In this document: one piece after another, positions 47,997 through 58,600 of the stretch
How positions within the stretch are numbered: position 1 is the first letter of the stretch
Layout: each line of letters opens with the position of its first letter
Source of the DNA: Pseudoxanthomonas sp. GM95
GTDB lineage: Bacteria > Pseudomonadota > Gammaproteobacteria > Xanthomonadales > Xanthomonadaceae
Direction: 5' to 3'
Length of the DNA: 64,000 nucleotides
Assembly (NCBI RefSeq): GCF_900109775.1
Contig: NZ_FOAX01000002.1
Coordinates: 992,001 to 1,056,000, forward strand
The notes under the pieces: generated by a model
The model's database searches: none
The model's input: the letters and a program-made list of their open reading frames with translations, nothing else
Told to the model about the DNA's origin: nothing
Translations under genes and position numbers: made by a program

Positions 47997-48285
47997 TTGC
48001 TCTCTCCTACGTAAGAACTTCAAGAACTGCCAAAAAATGCAGGTGCCGACACAAATGCGCGGACGCGGTATGAAAGTTCAAACCACATGACTGACACGTA
48101 AAGATTCGCCACGAATGTGATGGAGTGTGAGTTCCATCAAGTGCGTTCACGCGCGTGCACGTTTCGTTATTTCTAGTGCAGATGAGGACTGAAATGTCGC
48201 GCCCGTGGGCGTTTCAATCGCGACTGATGACGTGCGAGCCGATGCGGTGGCGAAGCTTTTCGTTTTTTTACGAGGGCAAAGAAAA
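47997..48285. other. Intergenic region upstream of the TonB-dependent receptor
   Basis: About 290 bp between the receptor start and the tonB terminator, AT-richer than its surroundings. It must contain the promoter of the minus-strand receptor gene. No convincing promoter boxes, operator or riboswitch fold were recognised. A short open frame at 48155-48349 overlaps the terminator hairpin and is not credited. Confidence 0.6.
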
Positions 48286-48309
48286 AAGCGCCGGCAAAGG
48301 CCGGCGCTT
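48286..48309 (-). terminator. Rho-independent terminator of the tonB-like gene
   Basis: 10-bp perfect stem AAGCGCCGGC/GCCGGCGCTT with a 4-nt loop, followed on the minus strand by TTTTCTTTG. It lies 26 bp beyond the tonB stop. Confidence 0.88.
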
Positions 48310-48335
48310 CGAGGTTGAGCTGCGATGGACGCGAT

Positions 48336-49001
48336 TCAACGCAGGCTGAAATCCACGGGCACGCGTCCGATCGCCTGCACCGCACGACCATCCTGCGTCG
48401 CCGGCTGAAATTTCCAGTTCTTCAGGACCTGCGCGCGCGCCGCGCGGTCCAGCTCACGATTGCCGCTGCTGGTTTCCACGATCACTTCAAGCGGCGTGCC
48501 ATCGACATCGACCAGCACGCGCAGGATCACCGTGCCTTCGGCGTGATCCATGATCGCTGTACGCGGATATGCCGGGGCTGGCGCACGCACGTAGGACAGG
48601 GATGACGCGGAGATCGGCCCGGCAGGCGGTGCGATCGTGGGTTCGGCCGTCGGGGCGGGATCAACCACCGGACTGAGATCGGTCGGCAGGCTCGCCATCG
48701 GCGTATCGACGATGACCGGCTTTGGCTGGACGATTGGCGGTGTCGGTGTAACCGGGCGCGGCTCGGTCTTGCTGGCCCGCGGCTGTGGCTTGGGGGCGAT
48801 CGGCGTCTCGATCGGCTTTTCCTTGGGAATCAGCACGATCTCGGGCTTGGCGTCTTTGAGATGCTGGGCGATCGGCGGCAGCGCGGCTGGGATCAACAAC
48901 AGCAGGAAGGCCGCCGCGTGGACCAGGATGGCCACCGAAATGCCGGCGATGCGAGCGGGATTGAGCCCAGTTTCCGGGCCGTAGGGCAGAGTGCGAACCA
49001 T
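48336..49001 (-). CDS. tonB: TonB family energy transducer
   Basis: 221-residue TonB-type protein linking inner-membrane proton force to outer-membrane receptors. One N-terminal helix (ISVAILVHAAAFLLLLIP), a proline-rich periplasmic spacer with Lys-Pro and Glu-Pro repeats (KEKPIETPIAPKPQPR, TPTPPIVQPKP), and a C-terminal TonB domain (PAYPRTAIMDHAEGTVILRVLVDVDG to NWKFQPATQDGRAV). ATG 49001 has GGAGG 6 nt upstream; an upstream in-frame ATG at 49025 is less likely. The gene lies between two TonB-dependent receptor genes on the same strand; no exbB/exbD are in the window. Confidence 0.88.
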   Translation of the reverse strand: MVRTLPYGPETGLNPARIAGISVAILVHAAAFLLLLIPAALPPIAQHLKDAKPEIVLIPKEKPIETPIAPKPQPRASKTEPRPVTPTPPIVQPKPVIVDTPMASLPTDLSPVVDPAPTAEPTIAPPAGPISASSLSYVRAPAPAYPRTAIMDHAEGTVILRVLVDVDGTPLEVIVETSSGNRELDRAARAQVLKNWKFQPATQDGRAVQAIGRVPVDFSLR

Positions 49002-49177
49002 GGACCACCTCCGTTGTCGGGACATGCTTCAGGATCAACGCACGGGAGCCGATGGTGGGGTTGAACGCTTCTTGTGACGCGGCAGCCGTGTGTCTGACTC
49101 TGCACTCGGCTGGGCTGGACTGCAACTGATTTCAAGTTGAGCCAGGGTCAATCTAGCGAGTTGATCGAGCACAAAAA

Positions 49178-49207
49178 AGCCCCGGCTTCCGTAGGGAAGC
49201 CGGGGCT
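49178..49207 (-). terminator. Rho-independent terminator of the Oar-like receptor gene
   Basis: 13-bp perfect stem AGCCCCGGCTTCC/GGAAGCCGGGGCT with a 4-nt loop, followed on the minus strand by TTTTTG. One of the strongest terminators in the window; it separates the receptor gene from tonB. Confidence 0.93.
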
Positions 49208-49259
49208 CATTTTCCTTCTTGACTCAGGCCATTAAGCCGCCTGCTCCAAGAGACGCCTC

Positions 49260-52200
49260 TTAGAAGTCGTAAGTGGCGGACAGCTGAACGTAACGCGGAT
49301 CTTCGAAGTAGAGCGGCATGTTGTAGGTGTTGGAAACGGTGTAAGCGTCGCCGGTACCAAAGGATGCCGAGGTCTGCACTGCCTTCTGTTCATTGAAGAC
49401 GTTGAACACCTGGGCAGTGATGGCGAACTTGTCGTCTGCAAACGCGGGGCGGTAGGAAATGCCCAAATCAAACTTCTTGGTCCAGGGGGTACGACCGGCC
49501 TTGCCAGGAGCCGAAGCCACACCAGCGCAGGTGTGGTAGGAGGCGCCGTAACCAATCGGGTCAGCCGCCAGCGTGCCTTCATCAATACCGTTAACGCTGA
49601 ACAGGCCCAGGCAGGACTTCGGCGTGCCCGATTGGATACGCATGGTTCCGGAAACAATCCATTCCGGCGCGATCTCGTAAGCACCAAACGCCTTCAACTG
49701 ATGGCGACGATCGTTGGCCAGGTAACCACCTGCATACGCCATGATCGCTGCTGCATCCCAGTCCTGCGTCTTGGAGACGTCGGTCTGACCGATATCCGAC
49801 TTCAACTGGCCTTCGGTGTTGCCGAAATTGCGTGCCCAGGTGTAGTCAAGGCGGCCCTGCCATTTTCCGTCAAACGGGTGTTCCAGGAACAAATTCACCG
49901 AGACGTAATCGCGCTTGGCTTCTTTGTTAAAGCCCCAGTCTTCCTTAGACATGGTGACCGAGGTACGGCCTGAACCATCTGCATTGGCAAAGCTGAAGTT
50001 GTTGGTCTGACCCGGGTTGAACAGCACGCAGCCCGGAACATTGACGCTGTCCGGATCCACGCCGTCGGCTTCCAGCTTGGTCAGCACGCGGTCCGGGTCG
50101 CAGATGTCGTCGATCGCGGACTGCAGCTTGCGGTAAATCACCTTGGCGCCGGTGACCCACTTGTCGCCGAGCGTCTTGTCGAAGCCCAGGATCATTTCGT
50201 CCTGATACTGCGAGTCCAGATCAGTCGCGGTGATGGAGACCGCATCGGGAGCCTGGCCATACTCGTCGTTGCTCGACACTGGTCCCGGACCCAGCGCGGT
50301 CAGGCCGGTCGGATTACCGTTCGAATCGATGCCGGTATAGGTGAAGTACTCGTTGGTAAACGTCGAGGCAGACGCACCACGAATGGCGACGCTGTTCGGC
50401 AGGGCCAGGTAGTAACGGCCCAAGTTGCCGTAGACCTTCAGCGAAGAATCGCCAAAGACATCCCAGCTGGCGCCCAGACGCGGCGCCCACTGGTCACCGC
50501 TTTCGACGTAGCTTGCGCCGAAGCCATTCTTGTTGGTGAACTTGTCGTTTCGGATGCCGAGTGAAAGCAGCAGGTTGTCAGTCACCTGCCAACGATCTTC
50601 CAAGAAATAAGCATCCTGGTCGACTGTCATATTGGTCTGAGTACTGAAAATACGCTGAGAAACGTAGTAGCCGTTTCCGCCGGGCGCGCCTACCCCGAGC
50701 CTCGGAGAGATCGGGTCGGTGGGGCTGGCAGAACGCAAGTAGTTCCAGCGATAACCGATGCCACCCACGCCCTGGCCCTCATTAATGGCCTCGAAGTGCA
50801 TGTTGTCGACACCGGCTGCAATGGTGTGGTCGCCCAAGCGCCATTCCAGATCGGCTCGCAAGCCGCGGGTCTTGTCCTCACCGTCAATGATCACATCGGA
50901 TACATTGCCATTGCTGATCCGCGTGCCGCCGGTGATCGCTGGATCTTGGTTGACAGTGCCTGTGATATAGGCCAAGTCGTCCCTATTGCCGATGTTGTAC
51001 TGCTGGTTGGTACGACGGCTACGACCCCATGTTGCGTTCAGCGTCAAATCATCGGTCAGGTAACCGGTGTATTTGAAGATGTCGAAGCGCGTGTCGACCT
51101 TGAAGGTATCTGGATACGAGCCCAGCGCGTCGCCACCGGAAAGGGTGTCGTAGTTATAGGCGTAGTAGGTACCGCCCTGGCGGTCATTATTCTTGATGAA
51201 GGTGTATTCCAGCGTGTTGCTGTCGTTGATGTTCCAGTCCAGCTTTCCGTACACCTTCGGATTGCTGTAGTCGTAGTGGTTCTGCGCTCGGGGCGTGGTC
51301 GCGACGTTATTGGTCGAGACGCCGCTCGTCTTTTCCTGCTCGCCAGCCAGGAAGATGAACAAACGATCCTGGATCAGCGGGCCGCCAACATATGCGCTGT
51401 AGGTGGTCGAGGACTGCACGTCATCGCTACGGTCGCGGTAAATGGTGCCCGGAAGATCGGGGTTGGACCAGTTGTACTGCGTGCCAGTGCCTGCCTGAGT
51501 CGGCAGGGTGAAGTTCGGATAGTAGGTGCTCTTGCGAGAGGCGTTGAGACCCTTGGGGGCCCACACAGCGGATGCGCCGAAGTGCCACTCGTTCGTGCCG
51601 CGCTTACCCAGCTGGCTGATCACGCCGCCATCCGAGCGACCATAGCGGGCGCTATAACCGCCCAGATAAACTTCCTGCTGGTCGATCACGCCGTAAGGCA
51701 GGCCAATGCCGCCGATGTTGCTGAGCGGGTTGCCAGTCGAGAAGCCATTGATGTAGTACGCGTTCTCAGAGACGCCGGCGCCACCGAAGGACACGGTGTT
51801 GCCTGCGCCGAAGTAGCCGGAGCCCGAGACCGCGCCCGGCGCCAGCAGCGCGATGGCCTCAGCGCTGCGGCCGATCGGTAGGCGCTGCAGGTCGGCAGCC
51901 GTGATCACGGTGCGCGAATCGACCGATGTCACGTCGACCTTGGGCGCATTGGCGGCAGTGACCGTCACGGTGCCGAGGTCGGTCGCACCGGCGCCCGAAG
52001 CGCCACCTGCGAACGACACATCAGTACCTGAGTTGACCTTCAGCAGCACATTCTTACGCTGGTCGACGACTTCATCACCGCGGCGCAGCGTGATGGTGTA
52101 GGTACCAACCGGCAACGAGCCGACGTTATAGCGGCCTGACGAATCCACCGTTGCGGTACGCGTGATGCCAGAGTCGCTCTGGGCCTGCACGGTAAGGCCG

Positions 52201-52334
52201 GCTTCGGCCGGAACGGAACCGTAGATGCTGCCGGTGGTGCTTTGGGCGAGTGCGCCGGAGCTGAAAGCCATTGCAAGCGCAACGCTCAAAGCGCTGCGGT
52301 GCATGACTCGTTTGGTGCGCGGATGAAAAGCCAC
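49260..52334 (-). CDS. Oar-like TonB-dependent receptor with carboxypeptidase-regulatory-like domain
   Basis: 1024-residue outer-membrane protein. Signal peptide ALSVALAMAFSSGALAQ (about 15-31), then a small carboxypeptidase-regulatory-like beta domain (about 32-115: GSIYGSV, TATVDSSGRYNVGSLPVGTYTITL), a plug domain (VTVTAANAPKVDVTSVDSRTVI to GVIDQQEVYLGGYSARYGRSDGGVI) and a large barrel ending PRYVQLSATYDF. This architecture is seen in Oar-type receptors of Xanthomonas and Myxococcus. Ligand unknown. GTG 52334 has AGGAG 7 nt upstream and starts just before the signal; an upstream ATG (MGTNNSYVV, 52373) would add 13 residues. Codon use in this gene looks a little less GC-extreme than in its neighbours. 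Confidence 0.9.
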   Translation of the reverse strand: MAFHPRTKRVMHRSALSVALAMAFSSGALAQSTTGSIYGSVPAEAGLTVQAQSDSGITRTATVDSSGRYNVGSLPVGTYTITLRRGDEVVDQRKNVLLKVNSGTDVSFAGGASGAGATDLGTVTVTAANAPKVDVTSVDSRTVITAADLQRLPIGRSAEAIALLAPGAVSGSGYFGAGNTVSFGGAGVSENAYYINGFSTGNPLSNIGGIGLPYGVIDQQEVYLGGYSARYGRSDGGVISQLGKRGTNEWHFGASAVWAPKGLNASRKSTYYPNFTLPTQAGTGTQYNWSNPDLPGTIYRDRSDDVQSSTTYSAYVGGPLIQDRLFIFLAGEQEKTSGVSTNNVATTPRAQNHYDYSNPKVYGKLDWNINDSNTLEYTFIKNNDRQGGTYYAYNYDTLSGGDALGSYPDTFKVDTRFDIFKYTGYLTDDLTLNATWGRSRRTNQQYNIGNRDDLAYITGTVNQDPAITGGTRISNGNVSDVIIDGEDKTRGLRADLEWRLGDHTIAAGVDNMHFEAINEGQGVGGIGYRWNYLRSASPTDPISPRLGVGAPGGNGYYVSQRIFSTQTNMTVDQDAYFLEDRWQVTDNLLLSLGIRNDKFTNKNGFGASYVESGDQWAPRLGASWDVFGDSSLKVYGNLGRYYLALPNSVAIRGASASTFTNEYFTYTGIDSNGNPTGLTALGPGPVSSNDEYGQAPDAVSITATDLDSQYQDEMILGFDKTLGDKWVTGAKVIYRKLQSAIDDICDPDRVLTKLEADGVDPDSVNVPGCVLFNPGQTNNFSFANADGSGRTSVTMSKEDWGFNKEAKRDYVSVNLFLEHPFDGKWQGRLDYTWARNFGNTEGQLKSDIGQTDVSKTQDWDAAAIMAYAGGYLANDRRHQLKAFGAYEIAPEWIVSGTMRIQSGTPKSCLGLFSVNGIDEGTLAADPIGYGASYHTCAGVASAPGKAGRTPWTKKFDLGISYRPAFADDKFAITAQVFNVFNEQKAVQTSASFGTGDAYTVSNTYNMPLYFEDPRYVQLSATYDF

Positions 52335-52549
52335 AGTCTCTCTCCTGACTACGTACGAATTATTGGTTCCCATGCGCCACAAATGACTCAAGTGACACAC
52401 GGTTAACCGGAATTTAGCGGCCTTTGCCGGTGAAGTCACGAAAAATTAATAAGTTGGCAGCGAAAGCCAGATTATTTCCAGAGACGCCGCATTCATGAAC
52501 ATGCGCATCGCGGTGCTGGCAAAAGGCGTCATGGATTTAAGGCAGCAAA

Positions 52550-52570
52550 AAGGCGCCATTGAGGCGCCTT
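52550..52570 (-). terminator. Rho-independent terminator of the SIMPL gene
   Basis: 8-bp stem AAGGCGCC/GGCGCCTT with a 5-nt loop, followed on the minus strand by TTTGCTG. It ends the SIMPL transcript before the Oar-like receptor gene. Confidence 0.8.
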
Positions 52571-52608
52571 GTCGCGTTTTTTCTTGGTCTGTAGGTTAGG
52601 GGGCGCGA

Positions 52609-53340
52609 TCAGCGCCCCAGCTCGAACACCACATCAACGCTAACGGAAAGCGTGGTTTCGCCCGGGGAGACCGGGGTGGCGTCGGCGGCTTTGGCGCGGG
52701 CCATCATCATCACCGGGCGCGGGCCGCCGCCGGTGCTGCCTTCGGAGATGCTGACGATGCGGCGTACTTTCAGGCCTAGGCCCTTGGCGTAGGTCTCGGC
52801 GCGGGCCTGGGCCTGCTTGAGCGCGGACAGGCGGGCTTCGTCGTAGACCGGTTCGGGCTGGTCGATCTCGAAGGTGGGGCCGTTGATCTGGTTGGCGCCC
52901 TGCGCGGCCAGGGCGTCCAGCACGCTGCCCAGCTTGGCGATGTCGCGGACCTTGAGGTTGACCGTGTTGGTGGCCTGGTAGCCGGTGATCTTCGGCGCCT
53001 GGTTGTCGCGGTAATCGTACTGCGGGTTGAGCATGACGCCGCTGGTCTGGATGTCCTTGTCGGCGATGCCGGCCTTCTTGATGGCGGCCATTACCTGGGT
53101 CATCTGGGTGGCGTTATGGCGCATGGCGGTGTTGCCGTCGACGGCCTGGGTGACCACGCCCGCGGAAAGGGTGGCGATGTCCGGCGCGCGGCTGGCTTCG
53201 GCCTGGGATGAGACCGACAGCAGCGTGCCGTCGGCGGGCAGGCTGTAGCCGGAGGCGCTCTGGGCGGATGCGGTCATGGCGGTGCCTCCAAGGGCGAGTG
53301 CGAGGGCGATCAGTAGCGGGCGAAGGCGGGTGGTGCGCAT
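52609..53340 (-). CDS. SIMPL (DUF541) domain periplasmic protein
   Basis: 243-residue exported protein with signal peptide ([17 protein letters not shown]) and one SIMPL domain. Family-typical stretches are [56 protein letters not shown] and the C-terminal [18 protein letters not shown]. The E. coli homologue YggE has been tied to oxidative stress; the biochemical role is unknown. ATG 53340 is close to the signal. It is divergent from maf and is separated from the Oar-like gene by a terminator. Confidence 0.87.
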   Translation of the reverse strand: MRTTRLRPLLIALALALGGTAMTASAQSASGYSLPADGTLLSVSSQAEASRAPDIATLSAGVVTQAVDGNTAMRHNATQMTQVMAAIKKAGIADKDIQTSGVMLNPQYDYRDNQAPKITGYQATNTVNLKVRDIAKLGSVLDALAAQGANQINGPTFEIDQPEPVYDEARLSALKQAQARAETYAKGLGLKVRRIVSISEGSTGGGPRPVMMMARAKAADATPVSPGETTLSVSVDVVFELGR

Positions 53341-53474
53341 GGTGGTGTCCTGTTGAGGCAGTGGTCGAAGGGTATTGCCGAGGGAATGAACGGGTCGTCG
53401 GCCGCCGTGGGGTTGCCATCGAGGGCAGGGTCACGGGCGCCGTTCAGGCAACGGCCGCGGGTTATCCTTTGGCC

Positions 53475-54041
53475 ATGCTGTTTCTCGCCTCCCAATCCCC
53501 CAGGCGCGCCGAGTTGCTGGCCCGTCTTGGCGTGACCTTCGACGTGTTGACCCTGGATCTCTCCGAGCAACGCCAGCCTGGCGAGGCGGCGCTGGACTAC
53601 GTGCGCCGGGTGGCGCAAGAGAAGGCGCAGGCTGGCTTTGCGCTGGTGGCCGAAAGGCCCGGCGCGGTCGTGCTGGGCTCGGACACCGAGGTGATCCTGG
53701 ACGATGTGGTGTTCGGCAAGCCGGCCGATCCGGCCGACGCGACCGCGATGCTGCAGCGCCTCTCCGGGCGCACCCACACGGTGGCCAGCGCGGTGTCGCT
53801 GGTGGCCGATGGGCGCCATGCGCAGGTGCTCAATGTCTCCGAAGTGACCTTCGCCACGCTCAACGCGCAGGCCATCGAGCGCTACGTGGCCACCGGCGAA
53901 TCGATGGGCAAGGCCGGCGCCTATGCGATCCAGGGCAGCGGCGAGGCCTTCATCACCCACCTTTCCGGCAGCTATTCCGGTGTAATGGGACTTCCGCTGC
54001 ACGACGCAGCGCGTTTGCTTGAGCAATTCGGAGCGCTTTGA
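53475..54041 (+). CDS. maf: Maf family nucleoside-triphosphate pyrophosphatase (dTTP/UTP)
   Basis: 188-residue house-cleaning pyrophosphatase that removes dTTP, UTP and modified pyrimidine nucleotides. Motifs: [10 protein letters not shown] at the N-terminus, LGSDTEVIL in the middle, [11 protein letters not shown], and [28 protein letters not shown] near the end. The YhdE-type subfamily fits its place before rng, as in E. coli. ATG 53475 is chosen; the frame is open upstream without family sequence. The stop codon overlaps the rng start by one base. Confidence 0.92.
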   Translation: MLFLASQSPRRAELLARLGVTFDVLTLDLSEQRQPGEAALDYVRRVAQEKAQAGFALVAERPGAVVLGSDTEVILDDVVFGKPADPADATAMLQRLSGRTHTVASAVSLVADGRHAQVLNVSEVTFATLNAQAIERYVATGESMGKAGAYAIQGSGEAFITHLSGSYSGVMGLPLHDAARLLEQFGAL

Positions 54042-55537
54042 TGTCGGAGGAGATCCTGGTCAACGTCACCCCGCGGGAAACCCGGGTGGCGGTGGTTGAA
54101 AACGGCATGCTGCAGGAGCTGCACATCGAGCGCGGCTGGCGCCGGGGCATCGTCGGCAACATCTACAAAGGCCAGGTGCAGCGGGTGATGCCGGGGATGC
54201 AGGCGGCGTTCGTCGAGATCGGCCACGATCGCGCGGCCTTCCTGCATGCCAGCGACATCGTCCGCGCCGCGCCGCCGTCCAATGTGGCGGCAGGCGAAGA
54301 AGTGGCATTGCCGCCGGCGCCGTCCGCGCCGGCCTCGATCCTGGAGCTGGTCCGCGATGGCCAGGATGTGGTGGTCCAGGTGGTCAAGGACCCGATCGGC
54401 ACCAAGGGCGCGCGCCTGACCACCCAGATCAGCATCCCCTCGCGCTACTTGGTGCTGCTGCCGCAGTCCAAGGTGATCGGCGTGTCGGCGCGGATCGAGG
54501 ACGAGGCCGAGCGCGCCCGGCTCAAGACCCTGGTGACCGAGCTCTCGGCCCAGCACGGCAACCTCGGCTACATCGTGCGCACCAACGCTGAAGGGCAGAG
54601 CGCCGAGGCGCTGGCCGAGGACGTGGCCTACCTGTCGCGCGTGTGGAACGTGATCAACCGCCGCGTCGGCGAGATGGCCCCGCGCGCACTGCTCTATGAA
54701 GACCTGAGTCTGCCGCTGCGCGCGGTGCGCGACCTGATCCGCAAGGACGTGGAGAAGGTCAAGGTCGACTCGCGCGAGACCTACGAGCGCCTGCAGGCCT
54801 TCATCGCCAAGTACATGCCGCCGCTGGCCGAGAAGCTGGAGCTGTACGTCGGCGACCGCCCGATCTTCGACCTGTATGGGGTCGAGGACGAGATCGGCCG
54901 TGCGCTGGACAAGCAGGTGCCGCTGAAATCCGGCGGCTACCTGGTGATCGACCAGACCGAGGCGATGACCACGATCGACGTCAACACCGGCTCGTTCCTG
55001 GGCCAGCGCAACCTGGAAGAAACCGTCTACCGCACCAACCTGGAAGCGGCCCAGGCCGTGGCCCGGCAGCTGCGTTTGCGCAACCTGGGCGGCATCATCA
55101 TCATCGACTTCATCGATATGTCCGATGCCGAGCACAAGCGCCAGGTGTTGCGCACGCTGGAGAAGGGCCTGTCGCGCGACCACGCCAAGACCACGGTCTA
55201 CGATTTCTCACCGCTGGGCTTGGTCGAGATGACCCGCAAGCGCACCGTGGAAAGCCTGGAGCGCCAGCTATCCGAGCCCTGCAATGCCTGCGGCGGCCGC
55301 GGCACGGTCAAAACCACTGAGACGGTGACCTATGAGATTTTCCGCGAGATCACCCGCGCCACGCGCCAGTTCGAAGCCGCGCGCCTGCTGGTGATCGCTT
55401 CGCCGCAGGTGGTCACGCGCATCACCGACGAGGAATCGCAAGCCGTGGCCGAGCTGGAGGAGTTCCTGGGCAAGTCGATCCGTTTCCAGGCCGATGCGCA
55501 GTACCTGCAGGAACAGTTCGACGTCGTGCTGTTGTGA
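54041..55537 (+). CDS. rng: Ribonuclease G
   Basis: 498-residue endoribonuclease that trims the 5' end of 16S rRNA and degrades some mRNAs. An N-terminal S1-type domain (RGIVGNIYKGQVQRVMPGMQAAFVEIG) is followed by the RNase E/G catalytic region with the acidic Mg site (TTIDVNTGSF and IIIIDFIDMSDAEHKRQV) and the zinc-link cysteines (SEPCNACGGRGTV). Length fits RNase G; it lacks the long scaffold tail of RNase E. ATG 54041 lies one codon after an in-frame TTG. Operon with maf. Confidence 0.94.
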   Translation: MSEEILVNVTPRETRVAVVENGMLQELHIERGWRRGIVGNIYKGQVQRVMPGMQAAFVEIGHDRAAFLHASDIVRAAPPSNVAAGEEVALPPAPSAPASILELVRDGQDVVVQVVKDPIGTKGARLTTQISIPSRYLVLLPQSKVIGVSARIEDEAERARLKTLVTELSAQHGNLGYIVRTNAEGQSAEALAEDVAYLSRVWNVINRRVGEMAPRALLYEDLSLPLRAVRDLIRKDVEKVKVDSRETYERLQAFIAKYMPPLAEKLELYVGDRPIFDLYGVEDEIGRALDKQVPLKSGGYLVIDQTEAMTTIDVNTGSFLGQRNLEETVYRTNLEAAQAVARQLRLRNLGGIIIIDFIDMSDAEHKRQVLRTLEKGLSRDHAKTTVYDFSPLGLVEMTRKRTVESLERQLSEPCNACGGRGTVKTTETVTYEIFREITRATRQFEAARLLVIASPQVVTRITDEESQAVAELEEFLGKSIRFQADAQYLQEQFDVVLL

Positions 55538-55656
55538 GCGCCTGTGCTGCAGAATCTGATCACGATCATGCGACCTGATTCAGGGCAGGGCGCGGCAGGG
55601 GGCGTCATGCTGTGCGGCCGAGGTTTGTGTCTTCCCCCGCCGAGCCGTCCTGACTG

Positions 55657-58600
55657 ATGCCGATCGCTTTCCACCACCGCCTGCGCGTGCTGCGCCGCAT
55701 GGCCTGGTACGCGCTGGCCGTGGTGCTGGTCTGCGTGGCGGTGGTGCTGGGCGTGGTCAGCCAGCTGTTGCCGCTGGCCGAGCGCCATCCTGATCGCGTC
55801 GCGGCGTGGTTGAGCCAGCAGGCCGGGCGGCCGATCACCTTCCAGCATCTCAAGACCGAATGGACCCGGCGCGGCCCACTGCTGCAGCTGGACGGGCTGC
55901 AGGTCGGCGCCGCCAACGGCCAGGGCGAAGGTCTGCAGATCGGCCAGGCCGAAGTGCTGGTGTCGCTGTATTCCGGGCTGCTGCCGGGCCGGGCCTTCAC
56001 CGAGCTGCGCCTGCGCAACATCGCCCTGGAAGCCGAGCGCGCTGAAGACGGCAGCTGGGCGATCCGGGGTTTTCCGGGGCAGAAGACCGGCGGCGATCCG
56101 CTGAAATCCCTGGATGGCCTGGGCGAACTGCAGCTCGTCGGCGGGCGCCTGCACGTGCTGGCGCCGTCGCTGGGCTGGGACCTGCAGCTGCCACGCATCG
56201 ACGCGCGCCTGCGCGTGCAGGGCCGCGAGGTCCGCGCCGGCCTGCGCCTGCAGGGCAGCCGCACCGATGGCGAGCCGATCGAAGCTGCGGCGCTGTTCGA
56301 CCGCCAGACCGGTGACGGCCGCGCTTATCTGGAAGGCGAGGGCATCGCGCTGGCCGACTGGCAGGCGCTGTCCGGCCTGGCCGGGATGCAGCTGCGCGGT
56401 GGCCAGGGCGAGCTGCACGCCTGGGCGCGCCTGAAAGCCCATCGCCTGGACCAGATCCAGGCCGAGCTGGCCTTGCAGCAGGTGCAGCTGGCGACGGTCG
56501 ATGGCAGCGCGAGCACGGCGTTCGAGGAAGTGCGCGGCCGCGCGCGCTTCCAGCTGCAGGCCGATGCCTGGCGGCTGGACGTGCCGCAGCTGCGGCTGGG
56601 CGCCAAGGGCGGCAACCAGGGCGTGGACGGGCTGACGCTGGCCGGCGGCGCGCGTTCGGCGCTGCTGGTCGATCATCTGGAGGCCGCGCCGCTGCTGCAG
56701 GCGCTGGCGATGAGCAACCAGGTCAAGCCTGCGCTGCGCAACTGGCTGCAGCAGGCCAAGCCGCATGCCGCGCTGTCGAACGTCCAGGTGGCCGGCACCG
56801 TGCAAGGCCCGCTGCGGCTGTCGGCCACGGTCGATGGCCTGGCATTTTCGCCGGTCGGCCATGCGCCTGGCCTGAGCGGCCTGGCCGGCACGCTGAGTGG
56901 CGACGAGCAGGGCATGGCGCTGGCGTTGAACGAGGCCGCGCCATTCAAGTTCGACTGGCCCGCGGGCTTCGGCGTGGTCCACAACGCGACCCTGCACGGC
57001 ACGCTCGCCGGCTGGCGCGAAGGCGCGGGCTGGAAGTTCGGCACGCCTTCGCTGGTGGTGGATGGTGAGGATTTCGGCGTCACCGCGCGTGGCGATGTGT
57101 GGTTCCAGAACGACTTCACCCGGCCCTGGTTGAACGTGGCCGCCGACGTGCACGACACGCCGGTGCCGGCCGCGCGCGGGTTCTGGGTGCGCCACCTGAT
57201 GTCCAAGGCCTCGCTGGACTGGCTGGATACGGCGATGCAGGGCGGCACCGTGCGCAACGGCACCGGCCTGGTGGCGGGCGACCTGGACGACTGGCCGTTC
57301 CTGCACAACCAGGGCCTGTTCGACGCGCAGGCCGATATCGACCAGGGCCGCATCCGTTTCCAGAACACCTGGCCGGACATGACCGAGCTGGAGGCGCACG
57401 TGCGCTTCGTCAACAACGGCTTCGACCTGAGCGGCAAGGGCAAGCTGGGCGAGGTGCCGATTGCGCGGATCAGCGGCGGCATCGCCGACTGGCACGAGAC
57501 GGTGCTGAAGATCGATGCGCAAGGCGGCGACGATGCCGCGCGCCTGCTGTCGCTGGTGCGCCACAGTCCGCTGGACAAGGCCTACGGCAGTTCGCTGAAA
57601 GGCCTGAGCGCATCCGGCCCGGCCAAGGTCGATTACACGATGCAGCTGCCGCTGCGCAGCAACTCGGCCGTGCCGCGCCAGATCGGCGGTCATGTGGTGC
57701 TTGATGGCGCGCATCTGGTCGATACGACCTGGGACCTGGATTTCACCGAGGTGCGCGGCACGGCGAGCTTCAGCGATGGCGGCTTCGATGCGCCCTCGCT
57801 GAGCGTGGTACGTGCCGGCCAGCCCGGGCAGCTGGCCTTGCGCGCCGGCGATGCCGCGCAGGACAAGGCCAACGTGTTCGAAGCGCAGCTGCAGGCGCCG
57901 CTGACCAGCGACGAACTGCTGCAGCGCGTGCCTGAGATCACCTGGCTGCAGGCTTATCTGCACGGGCGCTCGCCGTGGACGATCAATGTTGGCGTGGGCG
58001 CGCCGCCGCAGGCCGGCGGCGATCCGCCGGTACGCATCCTGGCCCAGTCCGACCTGGTCGGCACCGCGCTGCAATTGCCTGCGCCGCTGGACAAGCCGGC
58101 CAACCGGCCGCTGGCCGCCAGCGTGGCGGTGCAGCTGCCGCTGGATACCGGCAAGGTGGATGTGAACTTCGGCAAGCTGATGGCGTTGCGCGCGCAGGAA
58201 CGCGCCGGCGCCACCGGCGTGCGGGTGGAACTGGGCCGCAGCAGCATTGCCCAACCGGTGCCGGCCAGCGGCCTCAGTGCCGGCGGCACGGCCAGCGCGC
58301 TCGATGCCGCCGGCTGGATCGCGCTGGCGCGGGCCTCGGGCAGCGCGCCGGCCGATACCAGCCTAGTCAAGGCTGGCGCCGCCGGTGCGCAGCTCAGCAG
58401 TCCGCAGGCCGCGGCCGATCCCAGCCTGCCGCCGCAGCCGCCGATCGCCCCGCCCACCGGCAGCGCACCGCTGAAGCTGCGCGGCATCGACATCACCGCG
58501 CAGAAGCTGCTGCTGATCGGCGGTGCGTTCCCGTCCACGCGCGTACAGGTCACCCCGGCGCAGGCCGCGCTGGAGGTGAAACTCGACGGCGACGCGCTCT

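Noticed and set aside
48155-48349. 64-codon plus-strand frame near tonB
   Set aside because: It runs through the terminator hairpin of tonB and shows no ribosome-binding site or coding pattern.
55330-58254. Minus-strand open frame of 974 codons opposite rng/yhdP
   Set aside because: Composition (runs of Arg, Gln, His, Ala) is that of an antisense frame in GC-rich DNA, and the plus strand encodes clear RNase G and YhdP.
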